Of a stretch of DNA of 55,268 nucleotides, positions 17,820-26,824 are shown piece after piece. Under the pieces are notes generated by a model that saw nothing but the letters and a program-made list of their open reading frames with translations, was not told the origin of the DNA and did not search any database. Location: assembly GCA_022729575.1 (NCBI GenBank), contig DZAL01000007.1:1-55268 (forward strand), given 5' to 3'. The DNA is from Thiomargarita sp. (GTDB lineage Bacteria; Pseudomonadota; Gammaproteobacteria; Beggiatoales; Beggiatoaceae). Within the stretch, counting starts at the first letter, position 1; each line of letters begins with the position of its first letter. The translations under genes were made by a program, and so were the position numbers.

Positions 17820-18464
17820 TTACCAAGCCAAAAAATTTTTCAATAAAGTCAAGCCCGCACGTTGACTTTTTTCCGGATGAAATTGCACTGCCACCACATT
17901 GTCTCGTATCACCGCCGAAGTGAAATCAATTCCGCCATAAAGAGTCGTGGCCGCAATCACGGAATCATCTTCGGGGACGACATAATAACTATGTACGAAA
18001 TAAAATCGTGAATTATCGGCCACCGATTGCCAAAAAGGATGATGCGAATCAGTGAAATGCACTTGATTCCAACCCATGTGCGGGATTTTCAGACGCTCCC
18101 CAGTAACGGGGTCCAGCAATGGCTCCGTAAACCGGCGCACTTGACCGGTAATCCAATTAAAACCGGTCGTCCCTCCACTTTCCTCACTCTGAGTCAATAG
18201 CGTTTGTAAGCCTAAACAAATACCCAAAAACGGCTTCGAGATTAAGGCGTGCTCAATCACTTCACTCAAACCCGTTTGATTTAATAACTCCATGCAGTTA
18301 CCAATCGCGCCCTGACCTGGAAATACTACCTTGTCAGCTTTCAAAATGACCTCCGGCTGGGCACTCACTTGCACCTGCCAATCATTCCCCGCGATATGTT
18401 CCAACGCTTTGCTAACGGAATGGAGATTACTCATCCCATAATCAATGATACTCACGGTTTTCAT
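17820..18464 (-). CDS. hisH: Imidazole glycerol phosphate synthase, glutamine amidotransferase subunit
   Basis: A 214-residue class I glutaminase that hydrolyses glutamine and passes ammonia to HisF in histidine synthesis. The catalytic triad is visible: Cys83 in GICLGLQ, and His196 and Glu198 in VQFHPEKS. The oxyanion motif PGQGAIGN is also intact. Length is near the family norm (about 200-215). Its ATG overlaps the stop of the upstream membrane-protein gene by 4 bp. hisF, hisA and hisB are not adjacent in this window, and repeats follow directly, so the histidine genes appear dispersed here. Confidence 0.95.
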   Translation of the reverse strand: MKTVSIIDYGMSNLHSVSKALEHIAGNDWQVQVSAQPEVILKADKVVFPGQGAIGNCMELLNQTGLSEVIEHALISKPFLGICLGLQTLLTQSEESGGTTGFNWITGQVRRFTEPLLDPVTGERLKIPHMGWNQVHFTDSHHPFWQSVADNSRFYFVHSYYVVPEDDSVIAATTLYGGIDFTSAVIRDNVVAVQFHPEKSQRAGLTLLKNFLAW

Positions 18465-18898
18465 GATTTAGCGGTCGGCTCCTCATCACTGCCACGATCA
18501 TCGTAACGATTACGCTCCAATTCTTCCAAAATCCACCCTCTCACTTTAGCCTGCTCACTAAACAATGGTTTTTCCACACCTAGCATGTAGCGATAAGTGG
18601 CAGAAAAAGGTAAAAAAGGCAGACAGAATAAAATTGCTATCAGAATAATAAAAATGGCAATTAAGTAAATTGCACTGGTATCTGGTTGTGTGGGTAAGTT
18701 TACGCCAAACAGAGTTAAAAAAGGTGATTCTTGCAAAACGGAAAGAAATTCTGAATAATGCCCTTTTATATTATAAGCCAATATAGCACTGGATAGCGCA
18801 ATACCGACAATAATCATATCAGATAATAAACGAATCAGCAAAAATACAAAATAAATGCTTAAAAACACTAAAATAGCTACAACAATAGGTGAGTCCAT
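18461..18898 (-). CDS. Small integral membrane protein, translationally coupled to hisH
   Basis: A 145-residue protein with about four hydrophobic helices (about 5-22, 28-45, 55-70 and 73-97) and an acidic, soluble C-terminus (RYDDRGSDEEPTAKS). Its stop codon overlaps the hisH start (ATGA). I do not recognise a named family. Coupling to hisH says the two are made together but does not suggest a histidine role by itself. Confidence 0.65.
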   Translation of the reverse strand: MDSPIVVAILVFLSIYFVFLLIRLLSDMIIVGIALSSAILAYNIKGHYSEFLSVLQESPFLTLFGVNLPTQPDTSAIYLIAIFIILIAILFCLPFLPFSATYRYMLGVEKPLFSEQAKVRGWILEELERNRYDDRGSDEEPTAKS

Positions 18899-19225
18899 CC
18901 TAAAATCCTTATTATTTTAAATTCAGATGAAAAACATTAAAATATTTTTAGTTAGTATATAGTCAAATTTGGTTAATTGGCTAGTCGGTTTCAAGATTTG
19001 ACAACTTTTCAAAAGTTGTCAAATCTACAACCAACGGTTTTAGGATTTGACAACTTTTCGAAAACTGTCAAATTTACAACGATTCATCATCCGTAGTGCG
19101 TAAGCCCTGACGGCAATGGTATTGCTCTAAGGAAGAAATCACGGAGAGAATAACATTCTTCCCTAGTATCGCCAGGACCAACCCCTATCGATATCATCAG
19201 TATCATTCATTTAATTCAATTACTC
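18899..19225. repeat. Intergenic gap with two 31-bp palindromes
   Basis: The gap between two minus-strand genes contains GATTTGACAACTTTTCAAAA (18995-19025) and GATTTGACAACTTTTCGAAA (19044-19074) palindromes. The second has mismatches in its right arm (ACTGTCAAATT). No gene is seen. Confidence 0.6.
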
Positions 19226-19738
19226 TTACTGTATGTGATAGTGAATTTTTGGTGCCAATGGTGTTTGACGTTGTAACAAAGGTTGCAGCTCCTTTAAAGC
19301 CGTTTCATACACTTTATACTTAAAATAAACGACTTCATTCAAAGGATACCAATAATTTACCCATCGCCATTGGTCAAATTCTGGAGATTCACTTTCGTCA
19401 AAACGAATCTTACTCTCCTTCCCATAAAGGCACAATAAATACCAGATTTGTTTTTGTCCAATACATAAAGGGCGTTGGTGATAACGTATTAAATGACTAG
19501 GCAAACGATACCGTAACCAGCCTTCAGTAGCACCCAAAATTTTTACTTGTTTAATGGTTAAACCCAATTCTTCATGTAGCTCGCGCCACAAGGCTTGTTT
19601 TGGAGTTTCATGCGCTTTAATGCCACCTTGGGGAAACTGCCAGGCATCCTGCCCAACTCGCTTGGCCCATAATACGTTTCCTGCTGAATTGGCTAAAATA
19701 ATTCCTACATTTTGTCTATAGCCATCAGTATCAATCAT
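19226..19738 (-). CDS. rppH: RNA pyrophosphohydrolase (Nudix)
   Basis: A 170-residue Nudix hydrolase that removes pyrophosphate from the 5' end of mRNA and so starts RNase E-dependent decay. It begins [17 protein letters not shown], typical of RppH, and carries the complete Nudix box from Gly38 (GGIKAHETP) to Leu60 (RELHEELGL). DAWQFPQGG precedes the box, as in the family. Length agrees with E. coli RppH (176). It is monocistronic here, and its neighbours are not functionally related. Confidence 0.94.
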   Translation of the reverse strand: MIDTDGYRQNVGIILANSAGNVLWAKRVGQDAWQFPQGGIKAHETPKQALWRELHEELGLTIKQVKILGATEGWLRYRLPSHLIRYHQRPLCIGQKQIWYLLCLYGKESKIRFDESESPEFDQWRWVNYWYPLNEVVYFKYKVYETALKELQPLLQRQTPLAPKIHYHIQ

Positions 19739-20622
19739 TGAAATTTACCTCTACAAGAGTTTAAATATTCCCGTTTATTGATTATTATCATTTACTATGA
19801 TATGAAGATGGTTTTATGATTGCAAGACCTCTTAAATCTATCAGAAGTTGAATCATTTCTTTAAACTTAATTAAAATCAAATAATTATTTAATAATTATT
19901 TAAATTTAGCGCTAACAGTTCTTATACAATTTTTTATAACGATGTACTCATATTAACAAATCCACTGAATTATTAATAATTTTTATTAAGTGTATTTATT
20001 ATATAAATAATGACAGCAATTTCTGCTCCATATACAAAAGTAGTATAAATGGCAATTCCCGTTCTAACTCCAAGAAGACTACTTCTCTGGTAGTCCCTAC
20101 CCATTAATGAAGGTATTAAAATCTAACTGCTAACTTTCCCAAACCTTACCAGGTTTAGGTTTCCTAAATCTCACCGGTTGAGGAAACCTCGGCGGTTCCA
20201 AGCCTCCTAAACCTCGGCGGTTCTAAGTTTCCTAAACCTCGAAGGTTTAGGAAACTGACCGTTAACTCACTAATCTTACGCACTTTTAAGGCAACCACCA
20301 CGGAGGGAACCCTCCTTGCTAAGGGGAGTATCCCTGGCGACTCCGGGCGTGTGTACTCCCCGCCTTACCAGGGAGGGGCCGGGTTTTGAGGTACCCCTTT
20401 TATTTTAGTGAAAAATTGTGATAAAACACTATTAAAATTAAGTAATAAAATTTGCTAAATCTTACCTAATGCCCTATTTGATTACACTTTCATGGTATAG
20501 CCTTTGCTAGAAAATTTGAAAAATATACATTTCTAAATTTAATTCTTGCGATAAAAACTAATATCTAGTAAAATACCGCCCGCGTCCGAAATCACCTTTA
20601 GAGAGACAGAGATTTTGCCATT
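19739..20622. repeat. 884-bp intergenic region, AT-rich then repeat-rich
   Basis: 19739-20050 is AT-rich with no gene. 20087-20265 is an expanded GGTTTAGGAAA palindrome copy with three or four hairpin units. 20295-20392 is a degenerate family A element (CTCCTTGCTAAGGGGAG and CCTTACCAGGGAGGGG). 20400-20622 holds the rpmE promoter region. No coding region is supported. Confidence 0.6.
20546..20574 (+). promoter_or_regulatory. Candidate sigma70 promoter of rpmE
   Basis: TTGCGA (20546-20551) and TAAAAT (20569-20574) are separated by 17 bp. They are followed by a GC-rich start region (CCGCCCGCG) of the kind seen at stringently controlled ribosomal promoters. The leader would be about 40 nt. Confidence 0.45.
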
Positions 20623-20829
20623 ATGAAACCTAATATTCATCCCACCTACAACGAAATCACAGTCACTTGCAGTTGTGGCAATGTTTTTAAAACCCGCTCT
20701 ACTGCTAGTAAAGACCTGCATTTGGAAGTTTGTTCCGCTTGCCATCCTTTTTATACTGGTAAACAAAAGATTGTTGATACCGCAGGTCGTATAGACAAAT
20801 TCCGTCGTAAATACGGAAAAGTTAATTGA
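20623..20829 (+). CDS. rpmE: 50S ribosomal protein L31
   Basis: A 68-residue ribosomal protein of the large subunit. It starts [19 protein letters not shown] and ends in the family motif [12 protein letters not shown]. It keeps CSCG and CSAC, so it is the zinc-binding (C+) form of L31 rather than the zinc-free paralogue used under zinc limitation. AGAGAG lies about 16 nt before the ATG. The gene is monocistronic, convergent with ackA. Confidence 0.96.
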   Translation: MKPNIHPTYNEITVTCSCGNVFKTRSTASKDLHLEVCSACHPFYTGKQKIVDTAGRIDKFRRKYGKVN

Positions 20830-20906
20830 GGTTTCGAAAAATTTGCGTAGTTTTTCCCCAACCGTTTATTTTTAGCGGTTTCGGGAAATCTCTTGGCTTC
20901 ATTCGA

Positions 20907-21045
20907 GATTTGACAACTTGTTGAAAGTTATCAAATCTTGGTCGGAAAATGGCGTTGCTCAGTGCGTCAATCCCGGATTAATTCTACTTATAGTAGTATC
21001 CGTTGGCTGTTGGAGATTTGACAACTTTTTTAAAGTTGTCAAATC
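20907..21045. repeat. Two 31-bp palindromes between convergent rpmE and ackA
   Basis: Copies lie at 20907-20937 (GATTTGACAACTTGTTGAAA) and 21015-21045 (GATTTGACAACTTTTTTAAA). The second overlaps the end of ackA: the last Ile codon and TGA stop of ackA (ATT TGA) are read from its right arm. Confidence 0.75.
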
Positions 21046-22217
21046 TTGGTCAAAGCATAAGTATGTTTGGCAATCATCTGCTCTTCATCGGTAGGAATCA
21101 CCCAGACCGAAACTTGACTTTCGGCCGCACTAATTTGCGGTCCATGGCGCTGATTCGCTTCCTCATCTAATTTAATTCCCAACCAAGCGGTCTCGGTAGC
21201 AACTCTAGCACGAATGGTTGCGGCATGTTGGCCAATTCCCGCAGTAAAAATTAACGCATCCAATCCTCCTAATACTGCCGCCAACGACCCAATTTCTTGT
21301 TTTAAACGATAAATAAATAAATCAATAGCTTCGGCCGCCGGCGGCGAAGGATTGTTTAATAATTGCTGCATATCATTACTGATTCCAGAAACGCCTAACA
21401 GTCCTGATTGGTGATACAGCAAGTGTTGCAGAGTATCGACGCAGTAGCCATGGTTTAATAAATACAAAAGTACCCCAGGGTCAATTGCCCCACAGCGCGT
21501 CCCCATCGGTAAGCCATCTAGGGCCGTCAATCCCATCGTGGTTGCCACGCTACGGCCATTTTTAATAGCCGCCAGGCTGGCACCATTCCCTAAATGCGCC
21601 ACGATAAGTCGTGGCGGCACCCGCTCAAAGTAATTCGGCAGGCTCTGCACGATGTATTCATAAGACAAGCCATGAAAACCATAACGTTTGATGCCTTGCG
21701 CCGTCAAAGTTCGCGGCAAGGCAAAGGTTTGTGCCACCGCCGGTTGGGTAGTATGAAACGCGGTGTCAAAACAAGCGACTTGTGTCAAGGCGGGTTTCAA
21801 TTGAGTTAACGTTTTGATCGGGGCTAAATTATGCGGTTGATGTAATGGTGCCAAAGGAATCAGTTGTTCTAATTGCTGAAAAATGTCCGTGGTGAGGCAA
21901 ACGGGGGCGGTAAATATCGTGCCGCCATGGACGACTCGATGTCCCACCGCAACTAGATTTAAACCGGCTTCCGTGGTTTCTAACCACTCCAGTAGCACCG
22001 CCAAAGCCTTTTCATGGTTGGCCGCCGGCCCTAATTCTTGTTGAATTAAACGATTGCCATTCGCGTCCTTGGCCACTATTCGTGGTTGAGTACCGATACC
22101 CGTAATATCAGCATGGTAGGCCATGGTTAAAGGTAAGCCAGAAGCGGCTGGCGTGGCAAAGAGGGAACATTTTATACTGGAGGAACCAGCATTAATAACT
22201 AAAATGGTGTTAGTCAT
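21039..22217 (-). CDS. ackA: Acetate kinase
   Basis: A 392-residue enzyme that interconverts acetyl phosphate plus ADP with acetate plus ATP. Sugar-kinase-fold motifs are intact: VINAGSSSIKCS at the N-terminus, GHRVVHGG, CFDTAFH, VAHLGNGASL and GTRCGAIDPG, then FTAGIGQHA. Length is typical (about 400). The last residues (Lys-Ile-stop) come from an AAGATTTGAC palindrome arm, so the native C-terminus has been trimmed or altered slightly. A separate phosphotransacetylase gene is not adjacent, but the nearby malic enzyme carries a phosphotransacetylase-like domain. Confidence 0.96.
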   Translation of the reverse strand: MTNTILVINAGSSSIKCSLFATPAASGLPLTMAYHADITGIGTQPRIVAKDANGNRLIQQELGPAANHEKALAVLLEWLETTEAGLNLVAVGHRVVHGGTIFTAPVCLTTDIFQQLEQLIPLAPLHQPHNLAPIKTLTQLKPALTQVACFDTAFHTTQPAVAQTFALPRTLTAQGIKRYGFHGLSYEYIVQSLPNYFERVPPRLIVAHLGNGASLAAIKNGRSVATTMGLTALDGLPMGTRCGAIDPGVLLYLLNHGYCVDTLQHLLYHQSGLLGVSGISNDMQQLLNNPSPPAAEAIDLFIYRLKQEIGSLAAVLGGLDALIFTAGIGQHAATIRARVATETAWLGIKLDEEANQRHGPQISAAESQVSVWVIPTDEEQMIAKHTYALTKI

Positions 22218-22225
22218 AGCACAGT

Positions 22226-22492
22226 TTATAGGGATGAAGATTCAATATTTGGAAGTCTTGAAATCTGGGTGATACCAGCTTTCCTAAGCCTTCGAGGCTT
22301 AGGAAAGCTAACGTTGACACCAGCTTTCCTAAGCCTTCGAGGCTTAGGAAAGCTAACGTTGTTATCTCGTTTATTTCGTTCCCACACGCCCGTCTGGAAA
22401 CGCGAAAACGCGAAACTAGAAAATATGGTAGGCCGTGAGGTACCAGCAGGCCATCCTCTCTCCGAGAGAGGTGCCGGCGGTGAGGGCACTAC
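22226..22492. repeat. Two-copy 45-bp tandem repeat and degenerate elements
   Basis: About 22271-22360 has two copies of a 45-bp unit. Each contains the hairpin CTTTCCTAAGCC, loop TTCGA, GGCTTAGGAAAG. This is followed by a degenerate CGTTCCCACACGCCCGTCTG arm and a CTCTCTCCGAGAGAGG hairpin. No gene is seen; the overlapping open frames are repeat translations. Confidence 0.65.
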
Positions 22493-23026
22493 TCAAGAAG
22501 TAGCAGCCACCAATGGTTTAGTAGCTAACATCGATTTGATAATACCTATTTGTGCCTCTGGATGAGTCGTTTTAATCAGATTCATTATCTGGTCTAGTAA
22601 TGGAGTTGGAATGTCCAGAATTAACAAAATTTCCCCCAGTGCGACTCGGAGTTGGAAATCTTTTAATTCATGGTTGGGAATATCACGCGCTATTAACGCT
22701 GAAACCAAACTACCAAAACTCGCTCCCACTACCGTCGTGGCCAAAATCGCGGCCCCCCCTCCCAGGACCACTCCCGCAGGGGGAAACACGACCGCTAATA
22801 ATCCTGCCAGCATTCCTGCGATTCCACCTACCCCGGCACCTAACTCTAAACCGTGTAATAATTCGGTCTTTTGCAAAGCTGAGGCTTGGTGTAGCCCATC
22901 TAAGGGAATATCGTGACGGGCCACGACATGAATATCTTGTTGAGAAATATTTACCTTTTGTAATTCTGCCACCAATTGTTTGCAATGTGCAATATCGGGT
23001 AACATAAAATACAGTCTTCTACGCAT
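22493..23026 (-). CDS. Glycine-rich membrane protein (DUF1269-like)
   Basis: A 177-residue protein. The N-terminal 55 residues look like a small soluble ferredoxin-like fold (RRLYFMLPDIAHCKQLVAEL, then ISQQDIHVVAR). A long glycine- and alanine-rich double-helix membrane segment follows (about 62-115, GVGGIAGMLAGLLAVVFPPAG). A second soluble part ends with PHPEAQ-like TTHPEAQIGIIKS. This layout resembles DUF1269/general-stress-type membrane proteins (family knowledge). The last residues run into a repeat border. Function is unknown. It is divergent from maeB. Confidence 0.65.
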   Translation of the reverse strand: MRRRLYFMLPDIAHCKQLVAELQKVNISQQDIHVVARHDIPLDGLHQASALQKTELLHGLELGAGVGGIAGMLAGLLAVVFPPAGVVLGGGAAILATTVVGASFGSLVSALIARDIPNHELKDFQLRVALGEILLILDIPTPLLDQIMNLIKTTHPEAQIGIIKSMLATKPLVAATS

Positions 23027-23185
23027 GATAAACTCTCCAAGTAAAATGGCATCAAACCTGCTTAATCCTTAAAAAATTTCATCTTTTCATCGGTTAAGCC
23101 AGTTAAGCATAACCCGTTAAAATAAATTTTACAACTGACTGGAGATACTTTTTAAATGGTACTGATTTTTGATTCAGACATCATT

Positions 23186-23291
23186 TAAGTACTGAAGCAT
23201 AAATTCTGCGGTATTTTCCCTCACCCCCGACCCCTCTCCCAGAGGGCGAGGGGCGAAAGAAAATACCAGAAAATTTCTGCTTCCGTACTTA
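23186..23291. repeat. Family C element upstream of maeB
   Basis: A 106-bp copy of the TAAGTACTGAAGCA inverted repeat, matching the copy at 7714 almost base for base, including the CTCTCCCAGAGGGCGAG hairpin. It occupies most of the divergent promoter region and ends 43 bp before the maeB ATG, so the maeB promoter may lie inside or beside it. Confidence 0.8.
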
Positions 23292-23333
23292 TTATTATTT
23301 ATTACCATAACCTAATCAATGAGGATAATTTCA

Positions 23334-25646
23334 ATGCCTGATGACTTAAGCGAAGCGGCTCTCTATTATCATCGGTTCCCACAACCTGGAAAACTGGCAA
23401 TACAAGCCACTAAACCGTTAGCAAACCAACGTGATCTCGCGTTAGCATATTCCCCCGGCGTGGCGGCGGCATGTCGAGAAATTGTACGCGATCCCAAAGA
23501 AGTCGCCAGTTTAACCGCCCGCGGAAATCTCGTGGCCGTGATTACTAATGGCACCGCGGTACTCGGTTTGGGCGCAATTGGCCCCTTGGCCGCCAAGCCA
23601 GTGATGGAAGGAAAGGCAGTGTTATTTAAAAAATTTGCTGGTATTGATGTCTTTGATATTGAAATCAATGAAACTGATCCTGACAAATTAGTTGACATTA
23701 TTGCTGGCTTAGAGCCGACTTTTGGCGCCATTAATTTGGAGGACATCAAAGCCCCAGAATGTTTCATCGTTGAAGAAAAGCTCCAGCAACGCTTAGATAT
23801 TCCGGTTTTCCACGATGACCAACATGGCACCGCGATTTGTGTCAGTGCTGCCATATTAAATGGTTTGCGCCTACTTAACAAAGAGATTAGCCAAGTCAAA
23901 TTAGTTTGTTCCGGCGCGGGTGCCGCCGCCCTGGCTTGTTTAAACCTCCTCGTGGATTTAGGCTTATCGAAATCAAAAGTAATTGTCACCGACCTTGAAG
24001 GCGTGGTTTATCAGGGTCGCGAGCAACTGATGGATCCCTATAAAGCCGTTTATGCGGTGGCTACCGAGGCGCGTACTTTAAGTGATGCTATTGAAAATGC
24101 AGATATTTTTTTAGGATTATCCGCGGGTGGGGTGTTGAAACCAGAAATGGTGGCGAAAATGGTCGAACGTCCCCTGATTTTAGCATTGGCCAATCCCACC
24201 CCCGAAATTATGCCAGAGGAGGCACGTAGAGTACGCCCCAACGCGATTATTGCCACGGGTCGCTCCGATTATCCCAATCAAGTGAATAATGTCCTATGTT
24301 TTCCTTTTATTTTCCGGGGCGCGTTGGATGTCGGTGCTACCCAAATCAATAAAGCCATGCGTTTAGCGGGAGTCCGGGCACTGGCTAATTTAATTACCAC
24401 GACCGACACCGGGTTAGCCGCCGTCGAAGCGTCGGAAGTGTTAGACGCGGCGTATGGGGGACAACAACTCACTTTTGGTCCTGACTATATTATTCCCAAA
24501 CCCTTTGACCCGCGATTGATTACCGCAATTCCGCCCGCCATCGCTAAAGCAGCCATGGACAGCGGGGTGGCCCGTCGTCCAATTAAAGATTTTGAGGTGT
24601 ATAAAGAATCATTAGCGCAATACATGTTTCGCTCGGCGCACATTATGAAAGCAATTTTCAACCGCGCCAAACATGACCCCCGTCGCATTATTTATCCCGA
24701 AGGCGAAGACCGCCGAATTTTACGGGCGGTGGAAGTGCTCATTGATGAAAACTGCGTGAAACCAATTATCGTGGGACGACATAAAATTGTCCGGGAGCGC
24801 ATTAAACAATTACGTTTACATATTCGTCCCGATGTCGATTTTGAATTAATTGACCCCGAAAGTTACGTCGCCAAGCGTCCCGAGTTAATAGAAGAGTATC
24901 ACGATTTGATGGGTCGGCGCGGAGTTTGGCCAGCGGAAGCCGAATTGCGAATCCGCAGTGACACCATGGTGTTAGCTTCGTTACTGCTCAAACGCGGGGT
25001 AGCGGAAGCCTTAGTGGCAGGTCCCGTGGGCACGTTTAAAGAGCATCTACATCATGCGGTGGAGATTATTGGTTTACGAGAAGGCGTATCGGGACCGGCT
25101 TCGATGCAAATGTTAATTTTAGACAAGGGCACTTATTTTATTGCGGATGCTTATGTCAATTATGACCCGGACGCCAGTCGGACGGCGGAAATTACGATAT
25201 TAGCCGCTAAAGAAATGATGCGCTTTGGCATCACGCCCAAAGTAGCACTGGTGTGCCATTCTAACTTTGGTAGCACCGACAATCCTTCGGCCATCAAAAT
25301 GCGAAACGCTTTAAAGATAATTCAGCAAAAAATGCCAGAATTAGAATGTGATGGTGAAATGCAAAGCGATTCAGCGTTACTAGAAACGAATCGTCAACGA
25401 ATTTATCCGAAGTCGAAACTCAAAGGAGAAGCGAATTTGTTGATTATGCCCAATCAAGATGCCGCCAATATCACTTTTAACACGTTAAAATCACTGGCGG
25501 ATGCCGTCTTAGTCGGTCCAATTTTGTTGGGAATGCAAAAACCGGTTCATATTTTTAGTCGAATTGTGAGTACCCGCGGGGTTATCAATTTAAGCGCAGT
25601 CGCAGCAGTAGATGCCCAAACTTATACCGCAGCGGAAAAACTCTGA
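23334..25646 (+). CDS. maeB: NADP-type malic enzyme fused to a phosphotransacetylase-like domain
   Basis: A 770-residue two-domain enzyme. Residues 1 to about 420 are malic enzyme, which decarboxylates malate to pyruvate: GKLAIQATKPLANQRDLALAYSPG, FHDDQHGTAICVSAA and the nucleotide fold VCSGAGAAALACL are intact. About 430-770 is a phosphotransacetylase-like domain of the kind that usually regulates MaeB with acetyl-CoA rather than acting catalytically. An ATG five codons upstream (23319) is possible, but GAGGATAATTTCA places the ribosome site correctly for 23334. Its stop codon overlaps the left arm of a split palindrome. ackA lies nearby but divergent. Confidence 0.93.
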   Translation: MPDDLSEAALYYHRFPQPGKLAIQATKPLANQRDLALAYSPGVAAACREIVRDPKEVASLTARGNLVAVITNGTAVLGLGAIGPLAAKPVMEGKAVLFKKFAGIDVFDIEINETDPDKLVDIIAGLEPTFGAINLEDIKAPECFIVEEKLQQRLDIPVFHDDQHGTAICVSAAILNGLRLLNKEISQVKLVCSGAGAAALACLNLLVDLGLSKSKVIVTDLEGVVYQGREQLMDPYKAVYAVATEARTLSDAIENADIFLGLSAGGVLKPEMVAKMVERPLILALANPTPEIMPEEARRVRPNAIIATGRSDYPNQVNNVLCFPFIFRGALDVGATQINKAMRLAGVRALANLITTTDTGLAAVEASEVLDAAYGGQQLTFGPDYIIPKPFDPRLITAIPPAIAKAAMDSGVARRPIKDFEVYKESLAQYMFRSAHIMKAIFNRAKHDPRRIIYPEGEDRRILRAVEVLIDENCVKPIIVGRHKIVRERIKQLRLHIRPDVDFELIDPESYVAKRPELIEEYHDLMGRRGVWPAEAELRIRSDTMVLASLLLKRGVAEALVAGPVGTFKEHLHHAVEIIGLREGVSGPASMQMLILDKGTYFIADAYVNYDPDASRTAEITILAAKEMMRFGITPKVALVCHSNFGSTDNPSAIKMRNALKIIQQKMPELECDGEMQSDSALLETNRQRIYPKSKLKGEANLLIMPNQDAANITFNTLKSLADAVLVGPILLGMQKPVHIFSRIVSTRGVINLSAVAAVDAQTYTAAEKL

Positions 25647-25784
25647 TTTGACAATTCACCGTCAACCACCCCCAACCCCTCCTTATTAAGGGAGGGGAGA
25701 AAGAGGAGTGGTACCTGATTACAGCCAGACTCCCCGCCTTAACAAGGAGGGGCCGGGGGTGGTTATGCGCAAAGTTGTCAAATC
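25645..25784. repeat. 31-bp palindrome split by a family A element
   Basis: GATTTGACAA at 25646-25655 and AAGTTGTCAAATC at 25772-25784 are the two arms of one palindrome. Between them lies a family A element with arms CCACCCCCAACCCCTCC and GGGGCCGGGGGTGG. This records an insertion into the palindrome. The left arm begins within the maeB stop and the right arm supplies the queA stop. Confidence 0.75.
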
Positions 25785-26824
25785 TTATTTGTCGTCAGTT
25801 GCCGACTCAACCACATCGCATCCCCATAACTGAAAAACCGATATTGTTGAGCCACGGCATAAGAATAAGCCGCCATCACTTTATCATATCCACTAAACGC
25901 ACAGACTAACATCAACAACGTCGACTCCGGCAAATGAAAATTGGTCAACAACGCATCCACGCTACGAAATTGATAGCCAGGGGTAATAAAAATTCGAGTC
26001 TCACCACTGAAGGGTTGAATTTCGCCACTGGCCGAAGCCGCTTCCAACGCTCGCACCGTCGTGGTCCCCACCGCCACCACTCGTCCTCCCCGTTGCCGCG
26101 TCGCTTGTATCTGCTGACACACCGCCGTTGACACCGTCACCGCTTCGGCGTGCATAATATGTTCACTAATATTTTCCTCTCGCACTGGCACAAACGTACC
26201 CGCGCCTACGTGTAATGTCACATAAGCGGTCGCAATTCCCAGATGCCGCAATTGCTCCAACATCGCCTCATCAAAATGTAATCCCGCCGTCGGTGCCGCT
26301 ACCGCGCCTAAGTGGCGAGCATAAACCGTTTGATAACGATTGACATCAAAAACGGTATCCAACCGTTTGATATAAGGCGGTAACGGGATATGACCAATCG
26401 CTTGCAAAATCTCATAAACACTGCGACTATCTTCAAATTGCAACTCGAAAAAATGCTCCACTCGTTGCAATACCGTCACCCGCACGGCACCTTCCAATAA
26501 TAATTGAGAAGGCACCGACGGTGTTTTACTGGCACGAATTTGTGCCAATACTCGTCGCTCATCCAATACTCGCTCCACTAAAATTTCTACTTTACCGCCC
26601 GTGGGTTTGTGTCCAAATAACCGCGCCGGCATGACCCGAGTATCATTAAATACTAACAAATCGTCTGGACGTAACAACGAAGGAAAATCAGTAAATACCA
26701 AATCTCGATAACTCTCGCTCTCTGAATCCACCACCAACAAACGACTACCGCTCCTAGAATCATTTGGATATTGAGCAATGAGAGTTTCAGGGAGTGAATA
26801 GAAAAAATCTGAACGTCGCATCAT
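25778..26824 (-). CDS. queA: tRNA preQ1(34) S-adenosylmethionine ribosyltransferase-isomerase
   Basis: A 348-residue enzyme that transfers and rearranges the ribosyl part of SAM onto preQ1 in tRNA, forming epoxyqueuosine. Family motifs are intact: FFYSLPETLIAQYP, LLVFNDTRVMPARL, AAPTAGLHFDE and FHLPESTLLMLVCAF. Length is typical (about 345-356). A second ATG follows directly (26821). The final Asn-Lys-Ile-stop is read through a palindrome arm, AAGATTTGAC, the same ending seen in ackA. tgt, which often follows queA, is absent. Confidence 0.95.
   Translation of the reverse strand: MMRRSDFFYSLPETLIAQYPNDSRSGSRLLVVDSESESYRDLVFTDFPSLLRPDDLLVFNDTRVMPARLFGHKPTGGKVEILVERVLDERRVLAQIRASKTPSVPSQLLLEGAVRVTVLQRVEHFFELQFEDSRSVYEILQAIGHIPLPPYIKRLDTVFDVNRYQTVYARHLGAVAAPTAGLHFDEAMLEQLRHLGIATAYVTLHVGAGTFVPVREENISEHIMHAEAVTVSTAVCQQIQATRQRGGRVVAVGTTTVRALEAASASGEIQPFSGETRIFITPGYQFRSVDALLTNFHLPESTLLMLVCAFSGYDKVMAAYSYAVAQQYRFFSYGDAMWLSRQLTTNKI

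Noticed and set aside
20862..20890. AACCG...CGGTT hairpin after rpmE as an intrinsic terminator
   Set aside because: The stem is only 5 bp and no T-run follows.
22226..22985. Open frames over the 22.3-kb tandem repeat and antisense to the DUF1269-like gene
   Set aside because: They consist of repeat translation or shadow frames of a better supported gene with its own start and hydrophobic pattern.
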